Of a stretch of 64,000 nucleotides of DNA, positions 18,901 through 29,500 are shown piece after piece. The translations under genes were made by a program, and so were the position numbers. Source of the DNA: Flammeovirga aprica JL-4 (lineage in GTDB: Bacteria > Bacteroidota > Bacteroidia > Cytophagales > Flammeovirgaceae); the NCBI RefSeq assembly GCF_012844305.1, contig NZ_JABANE010000009.1:62001-126000 (forward strand), written 5' to 3'. The notes below the pieces were generated by a model that worked only from the letters and a program-made list of their open reading frames with translations, did no database searches and was not told the origin of the DNA. Numbering within the stretch: position 1 is the stretch's first letter; each line of letters begins with the position of its first letter.

Positions 18901-19106
18901 TAGGTTATAAATTCCCAAATAAAATCATCAAAGGAACAACAAGTCTTGGTTTATCTGTATTTGCTAGAAATATTTTACTATGGACAGAATTACCAAACTT
19001 TGATCCTGAATCATCTCAGGGTAATAACAATATGGGTGGATCTTTTGAGAGATTCTCTATGCCAAATACAAACAGTTTTGGTTTCGGTGTTGATATCACT
19101 TTCTAA
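15927..19106 (+). CDS. SusC/RagA-family TonB-dependent outer-membrane transporter, locus 1
   Basis: A 1059-aa outer-membrane barrel that imports a nutrient delivered by its SusD partner, powered by TonB. It has a signal peptide (MKKILLLLVAVTISFVGAYG). A carboxypeptidase-regulatory-like domain follows (about residues 22-95, PLPGVTVVVKGTSKGTI), then a TonB-box-like EELDEVVVTAMG and a plug domain with SGMPGASTQINIRGARSF, PLYVIDGMPI and INILKGQAAAALYG. A long barrel ends in the aromatic C-terminus FGVDITF. The plug is almost the same as in loci 2 and 3, showing recent duplication, while extracellular loop regions differ. susD-1 follows after 21 nt. The substrate is unknown; no degradative enzyme is adjacent. 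Confidence 0.95.
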   Translation: MKKILLLLVAVTISFVGAYGQERTVTGTVSDGGEPLPGVTVVVKGTSKGTITNLDGKFTLGVDNDDVLVFSFIGYASQEVPVGTQSVIDVPMEVDAEELDEVVVTAMGQTQDKKSLGYAVQEVQTEDLQRTGNPGLAGSMQGKISGVDIKPSSGMPGASTQINIRGARSFTGNNAPLYVIDGMPISSNPDFSTGSSVTGSDISNRAVDIDPNDIESINILKGQAAAALYGIRASNGVIIIKTKSGKGNKMGKPVVRINNFTSWETVSRKPEYQTAYSQGTGGNYVSNSSQAWGIPMSQLPDDPNVGGNNQGQPGKYFVAQREQAGLDPWVAPNTYDNFGDYFRTGSTVNTSISVSQSTENANYSIGLGNTTQNGVAPSTGMDRWNAKGKFDATVNNFFSVGVSANYVNTNINKLSAGNDAALAGVYAAPTSYDLKGIPFANPDNPYQQIYYRSPTFDNPYWAAQNNVFNDRTDRFFGNAYVQYETDITQDLDIRVKYQLGVDTYTTHFQDIFEYGHRGAEGKITNRGVTNNILNSLTTVNLNWKINTDNNLSAIIGNEVNDTRKKTYTQDGQQFNFGGWKHIENTKVITAQEEQRRTRTVGFFASVSYSYKSLLYLTATGRTDYVSTMPRNNRNFFYPSISGSFVLSEMDFMDDVDKVSLLKLRASWAQVGQAGEYFENFYALPTYGGGWFGSGPFPISYPLAINGANVNSYTQNAKLFDPNLKPQNTASYELGADLGFLNDRITLSYTYSRQNVTDQIFAVPLTASTGFEELETNGGKITTNAHEVTLNVIPVQTQDWTWSVNVNYSRIISKVDELAEGVESIFLGGFTTPQVRAAAGFAFPVIYGSSFQRGPNGGILVNEDPNSADYGLPMAGPAKIIGDVTPDFILGFGTNLNYKTWSLGATFEWKQGGQMYSGSNGLINLYGVSEVTADRTNPFIYPGEKADGSPNDIQRGGESDSGAYQRRYDNVEGNINEAYIYDNSFVKLRELSIGYKFPNKIIKGTTSLGLSVFARNILLWTELPNFDPESSQGNNNMGGSFERFSMPNTNSFGFGVDITF

Positions 19107-19127
19107 TCTAAAATCTTAACAAGAAAA

Positions 19128-20633
19128 ATGGAAAAATTTAAATATATAAAATTGCTCCTGATTGGGGTAATGATCTCCTTAGCATCTTGTTCAGAAGATG
19201 TGTTGGATGAAATTAATAGAAATCCCAATAACCCTCTCGATACACCATCTCAGTTTGTAATAACTGACGCAATGAATGCATCTCTAGTAAGGGTAGCCAA
19301 TGGTGATTATGCTTTTTATGCTTCTCTTTTTATCGAACATCAAGTAGGTGTTTTTAACCAGTTTCACCAAGCTGAAATTAGATTAGACGCATCTTTAACT
19401 CAAGCGACCACTTATAATTCCGCTTGGGTGGGCTCATATCAGGCAATGAGAAATTTAAAAGATGTAATAGCCAAATGTTCAGAAGGAGGTGCAGAGGTAG
19501 GAAACAATCATACACTAGGTGTAGCTCAGATATTAATGGCTTACAACCTATCTGTTGTGACAGATATGTGTGGAGATATACCTTGGTCACAAGCTCTTGA
19601 TCCTGTTAATTACCTAAGACCAGATTTGGACAAGCAAGAAGCAATTTATACTGACATCTTCAAATTACTTGATGACGGTGTAGCAAACCTTGAGAAGGAC
19701 AATGACGGTAACTATGATGCTATTGGGGTTCATGATATGATTTATGGTAACCTTAGACCAACGTCTTCAAACGGTAATGATCAAGTTTCATGGAGACAAG
19801 CTTGGGTAAAATTAGCTTGGGGTTTAAGAGCACGTTTCACAATGCGTTTGTCACATAAAACACCAAATTATGCAGATGTACTTGCTCATGCAGCAAAATC
19901 TTTCACATCAGCAGCAGATGAAGCAAAATCTACATACAATGGTTCAACATCTTATAACCCTTATTATTTGATGTATACGCAAAGAGATTACTATGGATCA
20001 AGCCAAAGTATGCGCAACAATATGGATGATAATGACCCAAGAATTGCAAATTACTTTATCCCTTATCCTAAAAGTGACCCTGCTGATGAGAAACTTGAAT
20101 TTGCACCAAATGGCGATATTGATCAAATACAAGGTGTATATGGTATTTCAAGTTATTTCAACAATAGAACAGAAAATACTTTTATCATGAGTTATCATGA
20201 ATTATTGTTCTTGATTGCAGAGGCAACAGCTAGAAATAATGGAAGTGCGGCAGAAATTCAAACAGCTACAGTAGCGGCAGTGAGAGCTGCATTAGCTTCA
20301 GCAAGTATTGCCCAGGCGGACATCGATGCGTATATCACATATATTGAGGGTAATAAAACTTTTGATGTCGATTATGTGATGAAAGAGAAGTACATTTCTC
20401 AATACATCTCAGAATCATTAGAAGCTTACAATGATTACAGAAGATTGAAAGCAATGAATGGCGGAACTGTTCCAACATATGTTACTTTCTTAAATCCTCA
20501 GCCAGCAAAGTTTCCTTTAAGAATGACTTATGGTGCTGATGATGTAAATAATAATCAAAATGTAAGAGATGCCCTTGGTGATGGCCAATATGTTTACACA
20601 GAAAACGTATGGTGGGCCGGAGGTTCTAGATAA
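19128..20633 (+). CDS. SusD/RagB-family surface lipoprotein, locus 1
   Basis: A 501-aa substrate-binding lid for SusC-1. The lipoprotein signal is MEKFKYIKLLLIGVMISLAS, followed by Cys and then SEDVLDE. The acidic residues after the lipidated Cys fit the Bacteroidota surface-export signal. The N-terminal NRNPNNPLDTP motif and the ending ENVWWAGG are typical of the SusD-like_2 group. The helical repeat region with MCGDIPWSQAL is as expected. A terminator follows. The ligand cannot be predicted. Confidence 0.93.
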   Translation: MEKFKYIKLLLIGVMISLASCSEDVLDEINRNPNNPLDTPSQFVITDAMNASLVRVANGDYAFYASLFIEHQVGVFNQFHQAEIRLDASLTQATTYNSAWVGSYQAMRNLKDVIAKCSEGGAEVGNNHTLGVAQILMAYNLSVVTDMCGDIPWSQALDPVNYLRPDLDKQEAIYTDIFKLLDDGVANLEKDNDGNYDAIGVHDMIYGNLRPTSSNGNDQVSWRQAWVKLAWGLRARFTMRLSHKTPNYADVLAHAAKSFTSAADEAKSTYNGSTSYNPYYLMYTQRDYYGSSQSMRNNMDDNDPRIANYFIPYPKSDPADEKLEFAPNGDIDQIQGVYGISSYFNNRTENTFIMSYHELLFLIAEATARNNGSAAEIQTATVAAVRAALASASIAQADIDAYITYIEGNKTFDVDYVMKEKYISQYISESLEAYNDYRRLKAMNGGTVPTYVTFLNPQPAKFPLRMTYGADDVNNNQNVRDALGDGQYVYTENVWWAGGSR

Positions 20634-20655
20634 AAATTATAAAATTTTTACAAGT

Positions 20656-20694
20656 AAAGGATACACTTATTTATATAAAGTGTATCCTTTTTTG
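20656..20694 (+). terminator. terminator of susCD locus 1
   Basis: A perfect 13-bp stem AAAGGATACACTT/AAGTGTATCCTTT with a 9-nt loop, ending in a T-run. Confidence 0.9.
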
Positions 20695-20989
20695 TTATAC
20701 ATAAAATAAAACATATTGTACAATATACTATTTTATAATATATTCTGTTTTTCGTTGATTTTTTGGTTTTTTATACTATTTTTTTTAAAATTTTCAATTT
20801 TAAATATTGTAAATCAGTTAATTAGAAGTATAATAAACTGAACTTAAAATTCATTAACTTAAATAAATACAACTCATAAAGTTAAAAGTTGATATTGCGA
20901 CACAAACAAAGGTTAATATTAAAAAAAGATTCACTTTTATCAAGAGCAATCTAAAACCTAATTAGAAACCAATTTAAATTTTGTATTAA
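20695..20989. other. AT-rich gap between loci 1 and 2
   Basis: No gene seen. The part from about 20,880 on (GATATTGC, then AAACAAAGGTTAA) has a recognisable counterpart upstream of locus 3 near 26,343, so it is probably a conserved promoter or leader region. Confidence 0.45.
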
Positions 20990-21066
20990 CGTTTTTTTTA
21001 GACTCCATTTCAATTATTTTCTTTCAAAAACGCATACTACAATCTTAGCTTAATTTAATCAATTAT
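20990..21066 (+). promoter_or_regulatory. conserved leader hairpin upstream of susC-2
   Basis: CGTTTTT (20990-20996) can pair with AAAAACG (21026-21032). The loop contains the shared motif CTCCATTTCAATTATT (21003-21018). After the hairpin, GCATACTACAATCTTAGCTT matches the locus 3 leader with small changes. It ends at the susC-2 ATG. Confidence 0.6.
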
Positions 21067-24000
21067 ATGAACAAGCGACTTCTATCCACAATAGTGCTTG
21101 CATTGATAACAATGTTGAGTTCTATTGCGCAGGACCGCACCATTTCTGGTGTAGTGTCAGAGGAAGGTAATCCCCTTCCTGGTGTTACAGTTTTATTAAA
21201 AGGAACAAGTAAAGGTACTATTACTGACCTCGACGGTAAATATCACCTTACTATCGGAGATGATGCAACTCTAGTTTTCAGTTTTGTAGGTTACTCTACA
21301 CAAGAAGTAAAAGTAGGACAAAGCTCTAGAATCGACATCTCTTTAGAGCAAGATGCTGAGCAATTAGACGAGGTTGTAGTAACAGCCATGGGACAGCAAA
21401 CTGATAAGAAATCAATTGGTTATGCTTACCAAGAGGTAAAATCAGAAACATTACAGCAAGCGGGTAATCCTGGTTTAGCAGGAGCACTTCAAGGTAAAGT
21501 TTCTGGTGTAGACATTAAGCCATCATCGGGTATGCCAGGTGCATCGACACAAATCAACATCCGTGGTTCAAGATCGTTTACAGGAAACAATGCTCCATTA
21601 TATGTAGTTGATGGTATGCCAATTTCATCAAACCCTGATTTCTCAACAGGTTCATCAGTAACAGGTGCTGACGTTGCAAACAGAGCAGTGGATATTGATC
21701 CAAACGATATTGCAAGTATCAACATCTTGAAAGGTCAAGCGGCAGCAGCTCTTTATGGTATTAGAGCATCTAATGGTGTAATTATCATTGAAACGAAATC
21801 TGGTAAAGGTGGAAGAAGTTCAAAACCTATCGTGAATGTTTCAAATACGACTTCATTTGATGTTGTTTCAAGAGCTCCTGAGTATCAGACAAAATATGCT
21901 CAAGGTTCTGCTGGTGTTTTCGATCCTTATTCATCAATGGCATGGGGACCAAGAATTTCAGATTTACCTAATGATATTAATAACCACCAAAATCCACCTA
22001 CGGGACCTAATGGGACAGGTTATGGAGGTAATCACCAAGGTCATGAAGGTAAATATTTTGTACCTCAACTAGAACATGCAGGTATGAACCCTTGGGCTAC
22101 TCCAGGTACATACGATAATTTTGGAGATTACTTTGGAACAGGTTATACAGTGAATACTTCTGCTAACATTAGTCAATCAACTGATAATGTAAACTATAGT
22201 GTTGGTATTTCAAATGTAGATCAAAAAGGTGTTGCTCCAGGTACTGGAATGACTAGATGGAATGCAAAAGCTAGATTGGATGCATCATTAAATGATAACT
22301 TTAGTACTGGTGCATCAGCAAATTATGTTCAATCTGAAATTGATAAGCTTTCAGCTGGTAACGATGCGGCTTTAGCAGGTGTTTATGCTGCACCTAATTC
22401 ATATAACTTAAAAGGAATTCCTTCGGCAAACCCTACAGATCCTTATGATCAGATTTCTTATAGAAATTTGGGCTTCCCTAACCCTTATTGGGCAGCAGAA
22501 AACAATGTTTTCAATGAGAAAACAGACCGATTCTATGGTAATGCTTATTTACAATATGAATCTAAATTGAGAGATAACATGGATATCCGTGTGAAGTATC
22601 AATTGGGTGTTGATTCTTATACTTCACATTACCAAGATATTTTTGAATTTGGTAACAGAGGCGTATTCGATGGTGTTGGTGGAGGATCTATCAATAACTA
22701 TGGTGTAACGAATAATACTATTAACTCTTTAGCTACTGTTAATTTCAATTGGGAAATCACTTCAAAGAGCAAAATTTCAGCAATTTTGGGTAATGAATTG
22801 AACGATAATACTCAAAAGAAATATGAGCAATACGGTGCGAACTTCAATAGTGGAGGTTGGCAACATATTTCAAATACTCAGGTTCAATCAATGAATGAGA
22901 ACCAACGTATGAAAAGAACAGTTGGTTTCTTTGGTAGTTTGACTTATTCTTATGAACAACTATTCTTCTTAACAGCTACTGGTCGTAATGATTATGTATC
23001 GAGTATGCCAAGAGGTAATAGATCATTCTTCTACCCTTCAATCTCAACTTCAGTTGTATTGAGCGAGCTTGATTTCTTGAAAGATGTAGATGAATTATCA
23101 TTATTTAAAGTAAGAGCATCATGGGCGCAGGTAGGTCAAGCAGGTGATTATTATGAAGACTATTATAGTATTCCATCATATGCTGGTGGATGGTGGTCTG
23201 GAGAATATCCAATTAACTACCCAATGAATGGTGTTACTGGTTTTAATAGATATGGAACACTTTATGATCCACAATTGAAGCCTCAAAATACTACATCATA
23301 TGAATTGGGTACTGATTTAGGATTCTTCAATGACCGTATTGTATTCTCTTACACTTATTCTCGTCAAGATGTAGAAGATCAAATCTTTGCTGTGCCATTA
23401 GCAAAATCGACTGGTTATTCTCAGAAGTTAACAAATGGTGGTCGCATCAGTACGAACGCACATGAAATCAACTTAACATTAGTTCCAATTCAGAAGAAAG
23501 ATTTAAGATGGGACATGACTTTCAACTATTCGAGAATTGTATCTGTAGTTGAAGAATTAGCACCAGGTGTGGAATCAATTTTCTTAGGTGGTTTTGTAAC
23601 TCCACAAGTTAGAGCTGCAGAAGGATTTGCTTATCCTGTAATTTACGGTTCAACATACTTGAGAGATGACAATAACAATATTATTGTTGATAAAGATGGT
23701 TTACCAATGGTTGATAAAGAGGATATTATTGGTGATGTTACTCCTGATTTTATGTTAGGATTCAATACAAGTCTTCAATACAAAAACTGGAACTTATCTG
23801 CAGTATTTGATTGGAAACACGGTGGAGAAATGTACTCAGGTACTAATGGTTTGATGAACTTTTATGGTGTATCAAAAACAACTGAAAACAGAGACGAAGA
23901 TTTTGTATTTCAGGGTGTAAAAGAGGATGGTACTCCAAATGACATTGTTATTGGACCAAATGGTGAAAAATCTCACCAAGATTTTTATAACAGAACAAAT

Positions 24001-24264
24001 AGTATCAATGAGTCATTGATTTATGACAACTCATTCATCAAGTTAAGAGAATTAGCTGTTGGATATCAATTCCCAGAAAAAGTGTTCAATGGAACAACTG
24101 GAGTAAGATTATCAGCTTTTGCTCGTAACATCTTATTATGGTCTAAACTTCCAAACTTAGATCCTGAATCATCTCAAGGTAACAACAACATGGGTGGATC
24201 TTTCGAAAGATTCTCTATGCCAAACACTTCAAGCTTTGGTTTTGGTGTTGACTTAACATTCTAA
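21067..24264 (+). CDS. SusC/RagA-family TonB-dependent transporter, locus 2
   Basis: A 1065-aa outer-membrane transporter. The signal peptide ends near MLSSIAQ. A carboxypeptidase-regulatory-like domain (EEGNPLPGVTVLLKGTSKG), a TonB-box-like EQLDEVVVTAMG and a plug domain follow. The plug is nearly identical to that of loci 1 and 3 (SSNPDFSTGSSVTGADV, then INILKGQAAAALYG). The barrel closes with FGFGVDLTF. Compared with locus 1, it carries a short insertion near residue 310 (NNHQNPPTGPNGTGYGG), which may alter an extracellular loop and so the ligand. It is preceded by its own leader and followed by susD-2 after 11 nt. Confidence 0.95.
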   Translation: MNKRLLSTIVLALITMLSSIAQDRTISGVVSEEGNPLPGVTVLLKGTSKGTITDLDGKYHLTIGDDATLVFSFVGYSTQEVKVGQSSRIDISLEQDAEQLDEVVVTAMGQQTDKKSIGYAYQEVKSETLQQAGNPGLAGALQGKVSGVDIKPSSGMPGASTQINIRGSRSFTGNNAPLYVVDGMPISSNPDFSTGSSVTGADVANRAVDIDPNDIASINILKGQAAAALYGIRASNGVIIIETKSGKGGRSSKPIVNVSNTTSFDVVSRAPEYQTKYAQGSAGVFDPYSSMAWGPRISDLPNDINNHQNPPTGPNGTGYGGNHQGHEGKYFVPQLEHAGMNPWATPGTYDNFGDYFGTGYTVNTSANISQSTDNVNYSVGISNVDQKGVAPGTGMTRWNAKARLDASLNDNFSTGASANYVQSEIDKLSAGNDAALAGVYAAPNSYNLKGIPSANPTDPYDQISYRNLGFPNPYWAAENNVFNEKTDRFYGNAYLQYESKLRDNMDIRVKYQLGVDSYTSHYQDIFEFGNRGVFDGVGGGSINNYGVTNNTINSLATVNFNWEITSKSKISAILGNELNDNTQKKYEQYGANFNSGGWQHISNTQVQSMNENQRMKRTVGFFGSLTYSYEQLFFLTATGRNDYVSSMPRGNRSFFYPSISTSVVLSELDFLKDVDELSLFKVRASWAQVGQAGDYYEDYYSIPSYAGGWWSGEYPINYPMNGVTGFNRYGTLYDPQLKPQNTTSYELGTDLGFFNDRIVFSYTYSRQDVEDQIFAVPLAKSTGYSQKLTNGGRISTNAHEINLTLVPIQKKDLRWDMTFNYSRIVSVVEELAPGVESIFLGGFVTPQVRAAEGFAYPVIYGSTYLRDDNNNIIVDKDGLPMVDKEDIIGDVTPDFMLGFNTSLQYKNWNLSAVFDWKHGGEMYSGTNGLMNFYGVSKTTENRDEDFVFQGVKEDGTPNDIVIGPNGEKSHQDFYNRTNSINESLIYDNSFIKLRELAVGYQFPEKVFNGTTGVRLSAFARNILLWSKLPNLDPESSQGNNNMGGSFERFSMPNTSSFGFGVDLTF

Positions 24265-24275
24265 TTTGACATAAC

Positions 24276-25718
24276 ATGACAATCAAAAAATATATAAACA
24301 AGTTTGCCATTTTATGTGTGGCAGGTGCAACCTTATTCTCTTGTTCAGAGGATAAGATGGACGAAATCAATCAGAATCCAAATAACCCGACAGAGATGTC
24401 AACGAATTTGATTCTTACAGATTTGATCAACAGAACAGCAGTACAAGTAGCTAACGGAGATTTTGCTTTTTATGCATCATTATTTGTAGAGCACTATGTT
24501 GGTACTCACAATCAGTTTTATCAATCTGAAATTCGTGAAGACGGGCAGTTAGCAGTAGCATCAACTTACAATAACTCTTGGAATGGAGCGTATACAGCTT
24601 TAAGGGATGCAAAAGATGTAATTGACATTTGTTCTCCAGAAGGAAAAGAGCAAGGAAACACAGCTAATTTAGGTATTGCTCAAATATTAACAGCGTATAA
24701 TTTATCAATTCTTACTGACGTTTGTGGTGATGTGCCTTGGTCTGAAGCATTGAATGCAAATGATTTTATGTTACCACATGTTGATAAGCAAGAAGATATT
24801 TACAATGAAATCTTTGCATATATCGATGCAGGTATTGAAAACTTAAGTATTCCTAGTGATTTCAACAGTATTGGTGGTTCTGACCATATTTATGGGGGTA
24901 AGGTAGATAAATGGACAAAATTTGCTCATGGTTTAAAAGCCAGACTTTTGATGCGTTTATCTCATGTGAGACCAAATGTTTATGATGAAGTGCTTGCTGA
25001 AGTTGCTAAATCATTTACAAATGCTGACGAAGAAGCCAAATATGTATATAATGGTACATCAAGTAACAATCCTTATACATTATTGTATATGACACGTGAT
25101 CAATATGGTTCTTCAAAATCATTACATGATATGATGTCTGCAAATAATGACCCTAGAATCGTAGCTTATTTTATTCCAAAAAATGTTGGTGGTGAACTAG
25201 TTTTAGGAGAGAATGGTCAAAATGAGCAAACTCAAAATAAGTATGGTATCTCAACTTATTTCACAGATAGAAAAAACGCAACTCAGTTCTTATCATTCCA
25301 CGAGTTGAAGTTTTTAGAAGCAGAAGCTTTAGAAAGAAAATCAGCAGGTTCTGGCCAAACTGCAGCTATCGAGGCAGTAAAAGCAGCATTCGTATATGCA
25401 AACTTAAGTGAAGTAGAAGCTAACAACTATATTGCAACTATCACTGATTTCAGTATTGATAGAATTATGGGTGAGAAGTATGTATCATTCTTCCAATCAG
25501 AGGCTATCGAAGCATATAATGACTTCCGTAGATTAAAAGCAATGAACGGAGGAGCACATCCATCTTATGTGAATTTCCAAAACCCTAAAGTGGAGAAATT
25601 CCCATTAAGATACACTTATGGTGCTGATGACGTTAACAATAATGTGAATGTTAGAGAGGCTTATTTAAAGGTTAATGTTTACACTGACAATGTTTGGTGG
25701 GCAGGCGGAAGCTTCTAA
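24276..25718 (+). CDS. SusD/RagB-family surface lipoprotein, locus 2
   Basis: A 480-aa SusD-like_2 lipoprotein. The hydrophobic leader ends in LFSC, with the Cys lipidated and SEDKMDE following, a surface-export-like acidic run. QNPNNPTEMS and the ending DNVWWAGGSF mark the group. It parallels susD-1 and susD-3 along its whole length but is shorter, mainly through small deletions in the middle and near the C-terminus. A G/C-rich terminator follows. Confidence 0.93.
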   Translation: MTIKKYINKFAILCVAGATLFSCSEDKMDEINQNPNNPTEMSTNLILTDLINRTAVQVANGDFAFYASLFVEHYVGTHNQFYQSEIREDGQLAVASTYNNSWNGAYTALRDAKDVIDICSPEGKEQGNTANLGIAQILTAYNLSILTDVCGDVPWSEALNANDFMLPHVDKQEDIYNEIFAYIDAGIENLSIPSDFNSIGGSDHIYGGKVDKWTKFAHGLKARLLMRLSHVRPNVYDEVLAEVAKSFTNADEEAKYVYNGTSSNNPYTLLYMTRDQYGSSKSLHDMMSANNDPRIVAYFIPKNVGGELVLGENGQNEQTQNKYGISTYFTDRKNATQFLSFHELKFLEAEALERKSAGSGQTAAIEAVKAAFVYANLSEVEANNYIATITDFSIDRIMGEKYVSFFQSEAIEAYNDFRRLKAMNGGAHPSYVNFQNPKVEKFPLRYTYGADDVNNNVNVREAYLKVNVYTDNVWWAGGSF

Positions 25719-25781
25719 GCGAAAGTGCTAAATAAAAATAAGATAGAACAATTGTAAAGTTGTTATTATAATTTAAGGTTG

Positions 25782-25815
25782 AAGCCCGGTGAATTTATTT
25801 CATCGGGCTTTTTTA
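25782..25815 (+). terminator. terminator of susCD locus 2
   Basis: AGCCCGGTGAA pairs with TTCATCGGGCT (one wobble) and is followed by a T-run. The locus 3 terminator has nearly the same stem, so the duplicated unit included it. Confidence 0.88.
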
Positions 25816-26450
25816 TGCTTTATATACTGTTCATTTTTTTAATGAAAAAGAATACTGAAGTGTTCTAAAATAAGTGATTGAAGGAATGTGAAATTCACTC
25901 ATTTTTATTTGAAATATGATGAAGAAGTGTTTCAAAAATGTGATAAGATGAAGGTGTTTTTAAAGGTGTGGAAATCCCTAAAATGGAAGTAGATGCAAAG
26001 TGAAATTGAAGCTAAATACAGATGTTTTTTTTAGGTCTTTCTAATCATTAAGTGTTTTTTTTGTTAAAAGACTATTCTAGTTGAGTTGAGTGTTAGAATG
26101 GTATTCTTTGTTATTTTTAGTTGGTTATTGTATTGTTTTTTTGTTACGTGTAGAATAAAAATACACCTATTTAAATTTGTTCGAGAATATAATTCTGATT
26201 TATAATCAATGTTACGGGGTTGTGTTAATGTTTTGACATTTTAACTTTATTTGTTTTTTATTTTCATGATATACAGTGTGTTGCATATTGTCCTCTTTGT
26301 TGTTAGGTCTCATTAACTAAAAATTGTAAAAAATAAAAATCTTTAAATATGATATTGCAATGTAAACATAGGTTAAATTTTTAAATATTTTCATCTTCAG
26401 CATAACGCAAAAAGAGGGGTATTTAAAGATTAAACAGAGTATAGTATTAA
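25816..26450. other. AT-rich gap between loci 2 and 3
   Basis: About 635 nt without a credible gene. The part from about 26,340 resembles the region before locus 2 (GATATTGC, then AAACATAGGTTAA), which suggests a duplicated promoter. The rest shows nothing I can name. Confidence 0.45.
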
Positions 26451-26532
26451 CGTTTTTTTTACTTCCATTTCAATTATTCATTTAGCAAAAAACGCATACT
26501 AAAATCTTAAGCTTAATTTAATTAATTTATTT
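26451..26532 (+). promoter_or_regulatory. conserved leader hairpin upstream of susC-3
   Basis: CGTTTTTT (26451-26458) can pair with AAAAAACG (26487-26494). The loop carries TTCCATTTCAATTATT (26463-26478). The arrangement copies the locus 2 leader, although loop and flanks differ in several positions. Confidence 0.6.
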
Positions 26533-29500
26533 ATGAACAAACGACTTCTATCATTGATCGTACTTGCGTTGATGACCATCGTAAGTACTTTTGCACAGGA
26601 TCGTACTGTTTCAGGTGTAGTTTCTGAAGCAGGAGAACCTCTTCCAGGTGTAACAGTAGTGATCAAAGGTACTTCAAAAGGTACAATCACAGACTTAGAC
26701 GGTAAATACCAAATCTCAGTTTCTGATGATGCGACACTAATTTTCAGTTTCGTAGGTTATTCAACTCAAGAAGTAGTAGTAGGGCAACAATCAGTTATTG
26801 ACATTGCACTAGAGCAAGATGCAGAGCAATTAGACGAAGTAGTTGTAACTGCTTTAGGTCAAGAATCTGATAAAAAGTCTCTAGGTTATGCTTTCCAAGA
26901 AGTACAAACAGAAACTTTACAACAAACAGGTAACCCTGGTTTAGCAGGTGCATTACAAGGTAAAGTGACAGGTGTAGATATCAAGCCTTCATCAGGTGCA
27001 CCAGGTGCTTCAGCTCAAATCAACATTCGTGGTGCTAGATCATTTACAGGAAACAACGCTCCATTATATGTAATTGATGGTATGCCAATTTCTTCTAACC
27101 CTGACTTCTCAACAGGTAATTCAGTTACAGGTGCAGATATTGCAAACAGAGCAGTGGATATTGATCCTAATGACATCGAGTCAATCAACATCTTGAAAGG
27201 TCAAGCAGCAGCAGCTCTTTATGGTATTAGAGCATCAAATGGTGTAATCATCATCACTACGAAAAGTGGTAAAGGAAATAAAGGAAAGCCAATTGTGAAA
27301 GTTTCGAATTTCACAAGTTTCGAAACTGTATCAAGAAAACCAAACTATCAGACCAAATATGCTCAAGGTACTACATCATTTAATAAAGAAACAGGTAAAT
27401 TTGATATAGAGTATGATCCAAGTACTTCATTATCTTGGGGTCCAAAAATTTCTGATCTTCCAAATGACCCAACCTATGGAGGAAACAGTAATGGTCACCC
27501 AGGTATGTATAAAGTACCTCAAAGAGAAGAAGGAGGTATGGATCCTTGGGTGACACCACAAGTTTATGATAACTTTGGGGATTACTTCCAAACTGGTCAT
27601 ACTGTGAATACAAGTGCAAACATTAGTCAAGCTACAGAGTCAGCAAATTATAGTATTGGTTTGTCAAACACTTCTCAGCAAGGAGTTGCTCCTTCTACAG
27701 GAATGGAACGTTGGAATGTTAAAGGTAGATTTGATGGGACAATCAATGATAACTTCTCAACAGGTATTTCAGCAAACTTTGTTCAAAGTGAAATCGATAA
27801 GTTATCTGCAGGTAATGATGCCTCATTAGCAGGTGTATATGCTGCTCCAGTTTCATATAATTTGAAAGGTAACCCAAAAAATCTACCTTCAGATCCATAT
27901 TCTCAAATATATTACAGAAGTTTAACATTTGACAATCCTTATTGGGCCATTGAAAATAATGTATTTAATGAGAAGTCACAACGTTTCTATGGTAATACGT
28001 ATTTACAATATGAAGAAAGCTTAAGGGACAATATGAACGTAAGAGTGAAGTATCAGTTAGGTGTAGACTCTTACACTACTCATTATCAAGATATTTTTGA
28101 AAAAGGTAGTAAAGGTGACGCAGGAAGAATCCATAACCGCGGGATCACTAACAATACAATCAACTCATTATTGACTGTAAATTACTCATGGGATATTTCT
28201 GAAAAAGTCAAATTCTCGGCAATTTTGGGCAATGAGATCAATGATACAAGAAGAAAGAAATATGAACAAAAAGGTACAGGGTTTAACTTTGGAGGGTGGA
28301 AACATATTGATAACTCAATTGTTCAAACCGCAAATGAGAATCAAAGAAATACAAGAACTGTAGGTTTCTTTGGAAGTGCCTCATTATCGTATGATGATTT
28401 CCTTTTTGCAACTGTAACTGGTCGTAATGATTATGTTTCAACAATGCCAGAAGGTGCAAGATCTTTCTTCTACCCTTCAGTATCTCTTAGCTGGGTGTTA
28501 AGTGAAATGGACTTCCTTAAGAATTCTGATCATTTATCAATGTTGAAATTAAGAGGTTCATTTGCACAAGTTGGTCAAGCAGGTGATTACTATGAAGATT
28601 ATTACAGCAAGCCAACTTACGATGGAGGTTGGTGGTCAAGTACTTACCCGATCAACTATCCAATGAGTGGTGTAAATGCATATACAAGGTACGAAAGAAT
28701 TTATGACCCTAACTTAAAGCCTCAAAATACAATGTCGTATGAGATTGGTGCAGATGTTGGTTTCTTCAATGACCGTGTGAGCTTGAACTATACATACTCA
28801 CGTCAGAATGTAACAGATCAAATTTTCCCAGTGCCATTAGCATCCTCTACAGGTTACAATAGTTTATTGACTAACGGTGGTCGTTTACACACTGATGCTC
28901 ACGAATTGACATTAACATTAGTTCCAGTTCAGACAAAAGACTTTACTTGGGATGTGATGGTGAACTACTCTAAAATTACTTCAGTAGTAGATGAGTTAGC
29001 TCCAGGTGTTGAATCAATTTTCTTAGGTGGTTTTGTAACTCCACAAGTAAGGGCAGGTATCGGTTATGCATATCCAGTAATCTATGGTTCTACTTATGCT
29101 AGAGATGACCAAGGAAGAATTTTAGTAGATGAAAACCCTGATAGTCCTACTTATGGTATGCCAATGCAAGGGGCTGATGGTATCATTGGTGATGTTACTC
29201 CTGATTTTATTTTAGGTTTCAACTCAAACATGAGATATAAGAGTTGGACTTTATCAGCAGTATTTGACTGGAAAAATGGTGGTCAAATGTACCATGGTTC
29301 TAACAACTTGTTAAATCTATATGGTGTAGGTAAAGATACAGAAGATAGAGAGAGCAAATTTATCATGCCTGGTTATAAAGAGGATGGAACACCTAATGAT
29401 ATTGAAAGAGGTGGAGAAGGTGATGAAGACGCTTATTTTCAAAGATATTATAATGTAGAAGGTAATATTGATGAAGGTGCAATTTATAATAACTCTTTCT

